Shown: piece by piece, positions 34,491-43,299 of the stretch
Numbering within the stretch: the stretch's first letter is position 1
How the letters are laid out: the number at the start of each line of letters is the position of its first letter
Assembly: GCA_039033995.1 (NCBI GenBank)
Contig: JBCCBP010000011.1
Location: 1 to 64,000 of the forward strand
Reading direction: 5' to 3'
From: CALBPI01 sp039033995
GTDB lineage: Bacteria; Pseudomonadota; Gammaproteobacteria; Steroidobacterales; Woeseiaceae
DNA length: 64,000 nucleotides
Notes under the pieces: generated by a model
The model's database searches: none
What the model saw: only the letters and a program-made list of their open reading frames with translations
Told to the model about the DNA's origin: nothing
Translations under genes and position numbers: made by a program

Positions 34491-35782
34491 TGTCGACATC
34501 TGCCGGGGATAACACTCAGCTCAGCAGCCTCTTGCGGGCATGGCGATGGCGTATCGCCATCATGTTGTGTCTGATCACAACGATTAACTATGTTGACCGC
34601 TTGGTGTTTTCCGTTGCGACGCCGACACTACGCGACGTATTCAGTTTTTCCAACGCTGACATTGGTACGCTGTCGCTCGCTTTTCTGTTGGCCTACGGCA
34701 TCGGACAGATCCTGGCGGGTCGTATTGTCGATCGCTACGGCGTCAAGCGCGTGTTCTCTATCGCGGTTGTCGTCTGGAGTATCGCAGGCATCGCACACGC
34801 GTGGGGCCAGGGCATCAAGAGCTTCATCACCGCTCGAGTGTTTCTCGGTATTGGGGAGGCGATCAATTTCCCGGCGGTATTTAAGTCGGTGGCCGAGTGG
34901 TTCCCGCGCGAGGAACGCGCGTTGGCGGTTGGCGTCGTCACGCTCGGCGTAGGTTTTGGTTCGATTATCACGCCACCGTTGGTCGGTTGGTTGATCATCG
35001 ACTATAGCTGGCAGGTGGCGTTCATTGTGCCGGGCCTGTTGGGTTTTTTGTGGTTGGCTGTCTGGTGGCGTTACTACGAGACTCCGGACGTGCATCGTTT
35101 TTTGCAGGCCAGCGAACTTGACTTTATTCGTGCCGGACAGGACACGGTGACCGATTCGCCGAGACCCGCCTGGAGTGCGCTGCTGGGACAACGTACGACC
35201 TGGGCATTGATGCTCAGTCGATTCGTGGCGGATGGCGCTTTCTATTTCATTTTGTTCTGGTTGCCGCTCTATCTGGCAGATGCACGCGGGCTTGATTTGC
35301 GTGCGATCGCCATGTTCGCCTGGCTGCCCTACCTGTTTGCGGATATTGGCAGTTTCGCCGGCGGGTGGGCATCGTCTCTGCTTGTCAAACGCGGTTGGAG
35401 CGTCGGAAAAGCGCGACGCAGTATGATTTGGCTTGGCGCTGTTGGTGCGACCGCAGCGTTGCCCGCCGCACTAACGGGCAACCTCGCGTTGTGCATCGCG
35501 CTCATTTGCCTGACGATGTTCTTCATACAGTTTAAGCAGGCTAATTTGTTCACCTTGCCATCGGATCTTTTTTCTCCGCGGGATGTCGCCACGATCTGGG
35601 GTGTCTTTGGTGCAGCGGGCAGTCTCGGTGCGGCCCTATTTCAAAAATGGACTGGCTTTCTGATCGATTCCATCTCGTATACGCCGGTGTTCGTGCTGGT
35701 CGCGGGTATGCACCTATTGTCGGCATTGGTCATATCGACGTTGTTGCCGCGCTTCAGCGATCACACATCCGGAAAACCGTAG
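34490..35782 (+). CDS. MFS transporter (anion:cation symporter-like)
   Basis: 430 residues, 12 predicted membrane helices. The GTG start at 34490 shares a base with the preceding stop. INYVDRLVFSVATPTLRD near 32-50 is characteristic of the sugar-acid/organic-acid branch (ExuT/GudP-like); then RIVDRYGVKRVFSIA near 84 is the inter-helix loop motif of MFS. A role in importing a carboxylated compound would match, but it is not specific. It is likely cotranscribed with the hydrolase and possibly purU (7-base gap). Confidence 0.85.
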   Translation: MSTSAGDNTQLSSLLRAWRWRIAIMLCLITTINYVDRLVFSVATPTLRDVFSFSNADIGTLSLAFLLAYGIGQILAGRIVDRYGVKRVFSIAVVVWSIAGIAHAWGQGIKSFITARVFLGIGEAINFPAVFKSVAEWFPREERALAVGVVTLGVGFGSIITPPLVGWLIIDYSWQVAFIVPGLLGFLWLAVWWRYYETPDVHRFLQASELDFIRAGQDTVTDSPRPAWSALLGQRTTWALMLSRFVADGAFYFILFWLPLYLADARGLDLRAIAMFAWLPYLFADIGSFAGGWASSLLVKRGWSVGKARRSMIWLGAVGATAALPAALTGNLALCIALICLTMFFIQFKQANLFTLPSDLFSPRDVATIWGVFGAAGSLGAALFQKWTGFLIDSISYTPVFVLVAGMHLLSALVISTLLPRFSDHTSGKP

Positions 35783-35789
35783 GCCGTCG

Positions 35790-36644
35790 ATGATGAATGA
35801 ATACGTTGTCTTGATGAGCGCACCGGATCGGTCAGGTATTCTGGCGCGCGTCGCAGCGGCTGTGACAAAAGGCGGCGGCGATGTGCGAGACGCTGCTTCA
35901 TTCGGTGATGCGACAACCGGACGTTTTTTCTTGCGTATTCATTTGTCGCTGCAGGCGGATTGTAGCGTCGGCGCCTTACGAGAGAGCGTCACGAGAACGG
36001 TCGCAGAATTGAACGGCGAGGCGACAATCGCGAGTCTCGCTGAGCGCCCCAAAGTTATGATCGCAGTATCCCGGTTTGATCATTGTCTAGTGGATTTGCT
36101 AATGCGTTTTCGCAAAGGGCAATTTCATGCCGATCTTGTGGGCGTATTCTCCAACCATGACGATACGCGCGACATCGTCGAGTGGTATGGATTGCCGTTT
36201 CATCACTTGCCTATATCGCGGGATACCAAGTCCGAGCAGGAACGGCAGGTGATTAAATTGATAGCAGACACCGATACGGATCTACTCGTGCTCGCGCGCT
36301 ATATGCAAATTCTCTCGCCCGCGCTGAGCCAACAATTGCAGGACCGTTGTATCAATATCCATCACTCGTTTTTGCCGAGCTTCAAGGGCGCCAAACCCTA
36401 CGGACAAGCGTATGAGCGCGGCGTCAAATTGATCGGCGCTACCGCGCACTACGTGACAGATGATCTCGATGAAGGACCTATCATCGAACAGGATGTGCGG
36501 CGCGTGACACATGCGACCAGTGCGGACGAGATGACAGAACTGGGGCGCGAGATTGAGTGTAGTGTTCTGGCACGTGCGGTTCGGTGGCACCTGCAGCATC
36601 GTATCATCGTGAACGGCCGCAAGACGGTGGTCTTCAACCACTAA
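35790..36644 (+). CDS. purU: Formyltetrahydrofolate deformylase
   Basis: 284 residues. An N-terminal ACT domain (EYVVLMSAPDRSGILARVAA) covers about residues 1-85 and the hydrolase covers 88-284. The catalytic segment NIHHSFLPSFKGAKPY near 188 and the Asp of YVTDDLDEGPIIEQD near 220 are present. It hydrolyses 10-formyl-THF to formate and THF, feeding formate to PurT and balancing one-carbon pools. Start 35790 or 35793 (two ATGs in a row). Convergent to the CitE-like gene with eight bases between stops. Confidence 0.95.
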   Translation: MMNEYVVLMSAPDRSGILARVAAAVTKGGGDVRDAASFGDATTGRFFLRIHLSLQADCSVGALRESVTRTVAELNGEATIASLAERPKVMIAVSRFDHCLVDLLMRFRKGQFHADLVGVFSNHDDTRDIVEWYGLPFHHLPISRDTKSEQERQVIKLIADTDTDLLVLARYMQILSPALSQQLQDRCINIHHSFLPSFKGAKPYGQAYERGVKLIGATAHYVTDDLDEGPIIEQDVRRVTHATSADEMTELGREIECSVLARAVRWHLQHRIIVNGRKTVVFNH

Positions 36645-36652
36645 GGGCGGGG

Positions 36653-37519
36653 TTAGCCGAGTCTGTCCAGGATCTTTTGCGCTTGTATCAGGTGCGGGCG
36701 ATCGATCATCTTGCCATCCAGTTGCAGTGCGCCGGCATCCGGGTGCGCCGCGAACGCCGCTACCACGCGACGGGCATGTTCAAGGCTGGCCGCGTCCGGC
36801 GTGAACGCAGCGTGAATAGGGTCGAGCTGTGCCGGATGGACGGCGAGTACGCCATCAAAGCCATCTCGTAGTGCTTCATCCGCGTGGCGGCGCATGCCGT
36901 CGGTATCACGAAAATTGGTGTATAGCGTATCGATGGCGTGGAGCCCGAAACGCTTAGCGGTGAGCAGGCATTGCACACGCGCGAACTCAAAGGTTGGCAG
37001 CCAACGACCATTGGCATATTTGTTGGCGCTGGCTCCCAGCGCCGCCGACAAGTCTTCGCCACCCCAGGTTAGTGCGCTCACGCGCTTGGGCGGAGGCGGC
37101 ATGATCGACAGGGTCGCCGTCATCGACACGGTCTCGGTGACCAGGGCGATCACGTCGGTCATCGATTGGGCCGTGTCTTGTTCCACTTCAGACAGTGCCG
37201 CATCGACGGCGCGGAGGTCATCAATACCCGCAATCTTTGGCAGCATGATACTCGCTGGCAGCCTCGTTCTCATCGCTTGCAGATCGTCCTTGGCCGTATC
37301 CTCCTGCCACGGATTGATTCTGACACAAACGCGCGCCCAGTCTTTTGCTGTCAGGCCATTGATTGTGTTGGCGACGGATTCGCGCGCGACTGCTCGATTG
37401 GCAGGCGCCACGGCATCTTCGAGGTCCAGAATGATGCGGTCAGCGGGACCAGCAAGCGCCTTGCCAATTTTATGCGTATCGTCGCCAGGAACGAACAGCC
37501 AGGACCGCGCGCGCGTCAT
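36653..37519 (-). CDS. HpcH/HpaI-type CoA ester lyase (CitE-like), possible (R)-HMG-CoA lyase
   Basis: 288 residues. The ATG at 37519 overlaps the preceding MaoC stop in ATGA, so I used it rather than 37561. RSWLFVPGDDTHKIGKAL, then ILDLEDAVAP near 30 and VCVRINPW near 70 (the acidic metal/CoA site) identify the family. It cleaves a hydroxyacyl-CoA to an acyl-CoA and keto acid. As the last gene of a leucine operon, it stands where LiuE would be. This matches the Mycobacterium Rv2498c role, an (R)-specific HMG-CoA lyase. That role is by analogy. Confidence 0.82.
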   Translation of the reverse strand: MTRARSWLFVPGDDTHKIGKALAGPADRIILDLEDAVAPANRAVARESVANTINGLTAKDWARVCVRINPWQEDTAKDDLQAMRTRLPASIMLPKIAGIDDLRAVDAALSEVEQDTAQSMTDVIALVTETVSMTATLSIMPPPPKRVSALTWGGEDLSAALGASANKYANGRWLPTFEFARVQCLLTAKRFGLHAIDTLYTNFRDTDGMRRHADEALRDGFDGVLAVHPAQLDPIHAAFTPDAASLEHARRVVAAFAAHPDAGALQLDGKMIDRPHLIQAQKILDRLG

Positions 37520-37968
37520 TGCGCGAACTTCTGCAGCATGGCGGTACGGTGAATGGTGCATACGAGTTCGTCGCGCTGATTGTGCACTCGATGCAAGAAA
37601 GTGACGATTCCGGCATTGGGTCGCGAGCGACTCTCACGGCGCTCGATGACTTCGCTTTCGACGCGCAACGTATCGTTAATGAACACCGGCTTGGGGAAGG
37701 TCATCTCACCAAAACCGAGATTGACGACGAGCGTGCCGAGGGTAGTGTCCTCGACGGATACGCCGGTGGCAAACGAGACCGTGTACAAACTGTTCACGAC
37801 GCGCTGACCAAACTCGGTGCGCTTCGCGTATTCCGCGTCGAGATGAAGTGGCTGTGGATTATGCGTGATCGCACAGAACAGTACATTGTCTGCTTCCGTT
37901 ACTGTTCTGTGCATGCGATGCGAAATCACCTGACCAACTTCTGTGTCGTCGTAATAGAGTCCTGGCAT
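37516..37968 (-). CDS. MaoC-family hydratase/dehydratase
   Basis: 150 residues from the ATG at 37968, which sits 20 bases after the isovaleryl-CoA dehydrogenase stop. A longer ORF start at 38121 would run deep inside that gene. A hot-dog fold is indicated by DNVLFCAITHNPQPLHLDAEYA near 26-47, the conserved hydratase-2 Asp/His motif. It hydrates or dehydrates an enoyl/3-hydroxyacyl-CoA. In leucine breakdown it is in the position of 3-methylglutaconyl-CoA hydratase (LiuC), which is absent. The ATGA overlap with the lyase shows coupling. Confidence 0.85.
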   Translation of the reverse strand: MPGLYYDDTEVGQVISHRMHRTVTEADNVLFCAITHNPQPLHLDAEYAKRTEFGQRVVNSLYTVSFATGVSVEDTTLGTLVVNLGFGEMTFPKPVFINDTLRVESEVIERRESRSRPNAGIVTFLHRVHNQRDELVCTIHRTAMLQKFAQ

Positions 37969-37987
37969 GGCGGTAGTCCTTCTGCGA

Positions 37988-39136
37988 TCAGCTATTGGCG
38001 AACAATTCGCGCCCGACGAGCATACGGCGAATTTCGGATGTACCCGCGCCAATTTCATAGAGTTTCGCGTCCCGCAACAAGCGGCCAGTCGGGTAGTCGT
38101 TAATGTAGCCATTACCCCCAAGCGCTTGTATCGCCTGCAAGGCTACCTGCGTCGCTTGCTCCGCGGTGTACAGAATCACGGCGGCTGCATCGGCACGACT
38201 GGTGCGCCCGAGATCACACGCTTTGCAGACAGCATACAAATAGCCACGCGAAGCATTCAGTTGCGCATACATATCGGCAATCTTGGCTTGCATCAGTTGA
38301 AACTCACCGATTGGTTGACCAAATTGCTTGCGCTCGTGGATGTACGGCAGCACCACGTCCATCGCCGCTTGCATCAAACCCACAGGCCCGGCCGCTAGGA
38401 TGGCGCGTTCATAGTCAAGACCCGACATCAGCACACGGACGCCGCCATCAAGGGCGCCAAGCACATTGTCGGCTGGCACCCGACAGTCTTCAAATACCAG
38501 CTCACACGTGTTAGAGCCGCGCATGCCGAGTTTGTCCAGCTTCGGCGATTGGCTGAAGCCGGCGAAGTCTCTTTCGACGATAAATGCCGTGATACCTTTC
38601 GAGCCGGCATCAGGGCTTGTCTTGGCATAGATCACGAATGTATCGGCATCCGGTCCGTTGGTGATCCACATCTTGTTTCCGTTCAACACGTAGTCATCGC
38701 CGTCTCGATCTGCGCGTAGCGATAGACTGACAACGTCGGAGCCGGACCCGGCCTCCGACATCGCCAACGCACCGACGTGTTCACCAGAACACAGTTTGGG
38801 CAGGTAATGCTGCTTTTGCGCTTCAGTCCCGTTGCGAAAAATTTGGTTGACGCAAAGGTTGGAATGCGCGCCATACGACAATCCGATGGCCCCCGATGCG
38901 CGGGAGATCTCTTCGACAGCAACCGCATGCGCGAGGTAACCAAGACCGGTACCACCGTAAGCCTCATCGACGGTGATGCCCAGCAGACCTAAGTCGCCCA
39001 TTTTTTGCCAAAGATCTTTCGGGAAGTCGTTGCTGCGATCAATGTCGTCAGCGCGTGGTGTGATTTCGTTCGCCGCAAACTGCGCGACGCTTTCACGCAA
39101 TAAATCGATGTCTTCGCCGAGATTAAAGTCCAGCAT
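37988..39136 (-). CDS. liuA: Isovaleryl-CoA dehydrogenase
   Basis: 382 residues, standard length for acyl-CoA dehydrogenase. ALAMSEAGSGSDVVSL near 130, KMWITNGPDADTFVIYAKT near 155 (FAD site), and the C-terminal signature QALGGNGYINDYP near 345, where the E/Y residues of the active site lie. SYGAHSNLCVNQI near 90 is typical of isovaleryl-CoA dehydrogenases. It oxidises isovaleryl-CoA to 3-methylcrotonyl-CoA with FAD and ETF. The operon position after the carboxylase genes supports this. Confidence 0.93.
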   Translation of the reverse strand: MLDFNLGEDIDLLRESVAQFAANEITPRADDIDRSNDFPKDLWQKMGDLGLLGITVDEAYGGTGLGYLAHAVAVEEISRASGAIGLSYGAHSNLCVNQIFRNGTEAQKQHYLPKLCSGEHVGALAMSEAGSGSDVVSLSLRADRDGDDYVLNGNKMWITNGPDADTFVIYAKTSPDAGSKGITAFIVERDFAGFSQSPKLDKLGMRGSNTCELVFEDCRVPADNVLGALDGGVRVLMSGLDYERAILAAGPVGLMQAAMDVVLPYIHERKQFGQPIGEFQLMQAKIADMYAQLNASRGYLYAVCKACDLGRTSRADAAAVILYTAEQATQVALQAIQALGGNGYINDYPTGRLLRDAKLYEIGAGTSEIRRMLVGRELFANS

Positions 39137-39138
39137 CC

Positions 39139-41106
39139 CTATTCCTCATTCGTATCGAACTCCAATGTCATCAACAGCGCATCGCCGTCGACGAGATCAC
39201 CGACGGCAACATGGCAGTGTTCGACGTGTCCTGTCGCTGCGGCCCGGATCGTGTGTTCCATCTTCATCGCTTCGACAATGACCAGCGGCTCTTGCGCTGC
39301 GACGGTGTCGCCCGGTTGCTTGTGAATCGCAACGACGCGTCCGGTCATCGGAGCGCGGAGCAGGTTGCTCTTGTGTGTGTCTGCCGCATTGCCGAGGTCG
39401 GGCAGGGCGCGCGTGAATTCGCGATGTCCATCGTGACTGGAGACGAGCAGTCGCTTGTCATGCTCGATCACCGACCGTTGCGTTCGATGTCCATCGACGG
39501 TCAGATCGAGTCGCGCACCGTGCTTCTGTGCGCTGAGCGTGTAGTGGTGCTCACCCATGCTGGCGCTACACACATCACCGTTTGCAAACGACAACACCAC
39601 CTGACGTTGCTCGTCGCCACAAACCAACTGAACGGTCTGTTGCGCGGCCAGATTGGTGCGCCACGCCGCATTCGCAAGCCACGGATTCGCGCTATGAGAC
39701 GCGGGCCAGGCCACGGTCATCGCGGCGGCGAGCCAATCGGCGTGGCTGGCCGACGGTCGCTGCAATGTATCGGCATACCGGGCGATGAACTGTGTTGTTG
39801 GCGGATGTTGCGCAAACTGCGGCGCGCGTAAGACCCGCATCAGGTAGTCGGTATTCGTTGCGGGCCCTAGTATTCGGGTTTGTGCCAGTGCGCTGACCAT
39901 CCGTTGTAGCGCCTGCGTACGGTCGTCCCCATACGTAATCAGCTTGGCGATCATCGGGTCATAGTGAATCGAAATATCGTCACCCGCAACGACGCCGGTA
40001 TCGACGCGCGTATGGCTTGTCGCTGTCGGGAACGCGAGTGCATCCAGGCGCCCGCTATCCGGCAAGAAGTCATTGTCTGGGTTCTCGGCATAAAGGCGAC
40101 ACTCGATGGCATGTCCGCGCTGCTCAATGTCAGCCTGAGCCAGGGGCAGTGGCTGTCCGCGGGCGATCGCAATTTGCCAGGCGACGAAGTCCTGTCCCGT
40201 AATGTATTCGCTGACCGGATGTTCAACCTGAAGCCGGGTGTTCATTTCCATGAAGAAAAAACTACCGTCTTCGTCCAGTAAGAACTCAACCGTCCCCGCA
40301 CCGACGTAGTCGATCGCGCGTGCCGCAGCAATCGCGGCTTTCGCCATCGCAGCACGTACAGAAGCATCGATGTCTGGTGCCGGTGCTTCTTCAATGATCT
40401 TTTGATGGCGACGCTGGATCGAGCAATCGCGATCGAACAGGTGTACGACGTTGCCATGTTGATCCGCGAAAATCTGGATCTCGATGTGTCGCGGCGCCGT
40501 CAGATATTTCTCGACCAGCATATGATCGTCGCCGAAGGCGGCTCGAGACTCGCGCTGCGCAGCATGCAAGGCGTCTTCAAAATCGTTCTCGTTGGCAACG
40601 ATGCGCATGCCTTTGCCGCCGCCGCCAGCCGCTGCTTTGAGTAACACGGGAAAGCCTGTGCGGTTTGCCGCGTCGAGCAGCGTCTGCGCCGACTGATCGT
40701 CGCCATGGTAGCCGGGCAATAATGGTACGTTGGCAGACTGCATGATCGCCTTGGCGGCAGACTTCGAGCCCATCGCCTCAATGGCGGCAACGGGTGGGCC
40801 AACGAAGGCGATGCTCGCCTCGGCACAGGCTTGTGCAAAAGCGGCGTTCTCGCTCAGAAACCCGTAGCCCGGGTGAATGGCGTCTGCGCGAGCCCGTTGA
40901 GCGGCGGCGATGATCTTGTCGATATCGAGGTAACTCTCCGCTGGGGTTTCACCACCGAGCGCTATCGAGTCGTCTGCCATTTGTACATGCTGCGCGTGAC
41001 GATCCGCGTCGCTGAACACAGCGACGCAGCGAATATTCATCTGTTGTGCTGTACGGATAATACGGCACGCGATTTCCCCGCGATTGGCGATCAACAGTCG
41101 TTGCAT
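39139..41106 (-). CDS. liuD: 3-Methylcrotonyl-CoA carboxylase, biotin-containing alpha subunit
   Basis: 655 residues from the ATG at 41106 (MQRLLIANRGEIACRIIR). The upstream 39-codon extension overlaps the beta subunit and has no recognisable sequence. Biotin carboxylase (1-450) shows HPGYGFLSENAAFAQAC near 79 and KAAAGGGGKGMRI near 160. The C-terminal biotin carrier has VEAMKMEHTI (biotin Lys) near 620. It carboxylates biotin with ATP and bicarbonate, then passes it to the beta subunit. The leucine operon fits methylcrotonyl rather than propionyl-CoA specificity. The gap to the beta subunit stop is two bases. Confidence 0.92.
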   Translation of the reverse strand: MQRLLIANRGEIACRIIRTAQQMNIRCVAVFSDADRHAQHVQMADDSIALGGETPAESYLDIDKIIAAAQRARADAIHPGYGFLSENAAFAQACAEASIAFVGPPVAAIEAMGSKSAAKAIMQSANVPLLPGYHGDDQSAQTLLDAANRTGFPVLLKAAAGGGGKGMRIVANENDFEDALHAAQRESRAAFGDDHMLVEKYLTAPRHIEIQIFADQHGNVVHLFDRDCSIQRRHQKIIEEAPAPDIDASVRAAMAKAAIAAARAIDYVGAGTVEFLLDEDGSFFFMEMNTRLQVEHPVSEYITGQDFVAWQIAIARGQPLPLAQADIEQRGHAIECRLYAENPDNDFLPDSGRLDALAFPTATSHTRVDTGVVAGDDISIHYDPMIAKLITYGDDRTQALQRMVSALAQTRILGPATNTDYLMRVLRAPQFAQHPPTTQFIARYADTLQRPSASHADWLAAAMTVAWPASHSANPWLANAAWRTNLAAQQTVQLVCGDEQRQVVLSFANGDVCSASMGEHHYTLSAQKHGARLDLTVDGHRTQRSVIEHDKRLLVSSHDGHREFTRALPDLGNAADTHKSNLLRAPMTGRVVAIHKQPGDTVAAQEPLVIVEAMKMEHTIRAAATGHVEHCHVAVGDLVDGDALLMTLEFDTNEE

Positions 41107-41108
41107 CG

Positions 41109-42719
41109 TTACATCCTGAACACGCCAAAACGCGTCTCTTCGATCGGCTTGTTCAGCGTTGCGCTCAATGCCAGTGACAACACGGTGCGGGTGTCTCGCG
41201 GATCGATAACGCCATCGTCCCATAGACGTGCAGATGCATAATAAGGATGCCCCTGACGGTCGTAGCTATCGAGAATCGGTTGTTTGAAAGCGGCTTCCGA
41301 GTCCGCGTCCCAGGTTTCTCCGACACGCGCTTTCTGATCGCGTTTGACCTCGGCGAGAACGCTGGCGGCCTGCTCGCCACCCATGACTGAAATGCGCGCG
41401 TTGGGCCACATGAAAAGAAACGCCGGATCATACGCCCGCCCGGCCATGCCATAGTTGCCGGCGCCGAACGAGCCGCCGATCACCAGCGTGATCTTGGGTA
41501 CCGCGGCGCAGGCGACCGCATGGACGAGTTTGGCGCCATCCTTTGCGATGCCCCCTGCCTCATATTGTCGGCCGACCATGAAGCCGGTGATGTTCTGCAA
41601 AAACACCAATGGAATCTTGCGCTGGCAACACAATTCGATGAAGTGCGCGCCTTTCAGTGATGATTCACTGAACAAGATGCCGTTATTGGCGATGATGCCG
41701 ATCGGCATGCCATGTAAATGCGCAAAGCCACAGACTAGCGTTGTACCGTACAACGGTTTGAATTCTTCAAGGGTCGAGTCGTCGACGATACGTGCGATGA
41801 CTTCCCGCACGTCGTAAGGGGTGCGCAGGTCGGCCGGCACGACCTTGTAAAGTTCTTCCGGTGAATAGCGAGGTGGCCTCGGCTCGCGTCGCACGAGGGG
41901 GTCGATGGCAGCACGATTTAGCCGGGCGACGGCATCGCGAGCCAGTTGCAATGCATGGTGATCATTGCGCGCATAGTGATCTGTCACGCCGGATTCGCGG
42001 CAGTGTACGTCGGCACCACCGAGTTCTTCCGCGCTGACAATTTCACCGGTCGCTGCTTTCACCAGCGGCGGGCCACCGAGAAAAAACGTACCTTGGTTGG
42101 CCACGATGATCGATTCATCCGCCATCGCAGGTACATAGGCGCCCCCTGCTGTACACGAACCCATGACAACCGCGATCTGCGGAATGCCTGCCGCGGACAT
42201 CCGCGCCTGGTTAAAAAAGATGCGACCAAAATGCTCGCGGTCCGGGAAAATCTCGTCCTGCAGCGGCAGGAAGGCACCACCGGAATCGACCAGATAAATG
42301 CAGGGCAGGTGGTTTTCGGCGGCGATCTGTTGCGCGCGCAAATGCTTCTTGCCAGTCAGCGGGAAATAGGTACCACCCTTGACGGTGGCATCGTTTGCCA
42401 CGATGACACAGAGCTGGCCGCTGACCTGACCGATGCCCGTGATGACGCCAGCCGCAGGAACCTCGGTGTCGTATACCCCATGGGCGGCAAGTTGACTCAA
42501 TTCAAGAAACGCACTACCAGGGTCGAGTAATGCCTCGATCCGGTCACGCGCTAACAGCTTACCGCGCTGTTGATGTTGGGTCTGTCGTTTGGCGCCGCCG
42601 CCTGCGCAGATTGTTTTGATCGTCGCTTTGAGGTCGTTGACCAGTCCCTGCATCGCACTCGCGTTGGCTAACGCGGCATCATCGTTCAGGTTGAGCTGGG
42701 ACACGATCGTGGCGCTCAT
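41109..42719 (-). CDS. liuB: 3-Methylcrotonyl-CoA carboxylase, carboxyltransferase beta subunit
   Basis: 536 residues. RGKLLARDRIEALLDPGSAFLE near 50-71 opens the carboxyltransferase N-half, and the CoA/biotin pockets appear as YLVDSGGAFLPLQ near 143 and GGSFGAGNYGMAGRAYDP near 420. It moves CO2 from biotin to 3-methylcrotonyl-CoA, giving 3-methylglutaconyl-CoA. Its ATG overlaps the stop of the MerR gene (ATGA), so regulator and enzyme are co-translated. Confidence 0.93.
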   Translation of the reverse strand: MSATIVSQLNLNDDAALANASAMQGLVNDLKATIKTICAGGGAKRQTQHQQRGKLLARDRIEALLDPGSAFLELSQLAAHGVYDTEVPAAGVITGIGQVSGQLCVIVANDATVKGGTYFPLTGKKHLRAQQIAAENHLPCIYLVDSGGAFLPLQDEIFPDREHFGRIFFNQARMSAAGIPQIAVVMGSCTAGGAYVPAMADESIIVANQGTFFLGGPPLVKAATGEIVSAEELGGADVHCRESGVTDHYARNDHHALQLARDAVARLNRAAIDPLVRREPRPPRYSPEELYKVVPADLRTPYDVREVIARIVDDSTLEEFKPLYGTTLVCGFAHLHGMPIGIIANNGILFSESSLKGAHFIELCCQRKIPLVFLQNITGFMVGRQYEAGGIAKDGAKLVHAVACAAVPKITLVIGGSFGAGNYGMAGRAYDPAFLFMWPNARISVMGGEQAASVLAEVKRDQKARVGETWDADSEAAFKQPILDSYDRQGHPYYASARLWDDGVIDPRDTRTVLSLALSATLNKPIEETRFGVFRM

Positions 42720-43108
42720 CGGCGTTGCTCCAATGCCTTGCGACAGGATGTCTCGACACGTTTCAAATCAGAAAGCGTGGCCTTCAGGTCGGCCGCCTGG
42801 GCCTCCAGTTCGGCTCTTTTTGCAGCCAGTGTGTCGAGCAATACCCTAAGCTGTTTCTGACTTCCCTCCGGGGTCTGATACAGGTCGATAATCTCAGCGC
42901 TTTGGGCAAGCGACAGACCGAGACGCTTGCCGCGCAGGATCAAACGCAAACGTACACGATCGGCAGCACTGAAATAGCGGATGCGCCCAATGCGGCGAGG
43001 GCTGAGCAAGCCCTTTTCTTCATAGAATCGCAGCGTACGGGTCGTGACATCGAACTCGCTCGATAAGTCGCTGATCGAGTATTCCTGTATGACGTGGCTA
43101 GCTGGCAT
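42716..43108 (-). CDS. liuR: MerR-family regulator of leucine/acyl-CoA catabolism (LiuR-like)
   Basis: 130 residues. The MerR HTH_1 region YSISDLSSEFDVTTRTLRFY, then EEKGLLSPRRIGRIRYFS (residues about 10-48), is followed by a dimerisation coiled coil to about 125. The family represses the liu operon, with an acyl-CoA effector in relatives. Here it is the first gene, four-base-coupled with liuB. AACGTT repeats lie just upstream (43123-43140) and make an obvious operator. Confidence 0.88.
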   Translation of the reverse strand: MPASHVIQEYSISDLSSEFDVTTRTLRFYEEKGLLSPRRIGRIRYFSAADRVRLRLILRGKRLGLSLAQSAEIIDLYQTPEGSQKQLRVLLDTLAAKRAELEAQAADLKATLSDLKRVETSCRKALEQRR

Positions 43109-43122
43109 AACGAAATGCTAAC

Positions 43123-43143
43123 TAACGTTAACGTTAACGTCAA
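43123..43143. promoter_or_regulatory. Putative LiuR operator, AACGTT repeated
   Basis: TAACGTTAACGTTA (43123-43136) is a perfect palindrome, and AACGT is repeated three times with a six-base period (43124-43140). It lies 15 bases upstream of the liuR start and between divergent genes. MerR proteins bind such spaced palindromes, and autoregulation is the likely role. Confidence 0.6.
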
Positions 43144-43299
43144 TTGAATTGTGAGGTTTGTCGAGTCTTCGCTGATTACTGCCGCGCGGGTGACGGGATG
43201 ATGCGCGTTTGCGATACTTCATCGCCTTCGCGTCACATTGGCGCGCGTCCAAACCATTGATTCACAGCACCGCGATTGGTGTTCGCACGGAGTTTTCTG

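Noticed and set aside
36653..37519. Citrate lyase beta subunit
   Set aside because: No alpha or gamma subunit genes nearby; it is coupled with MaoC and leucine genes.
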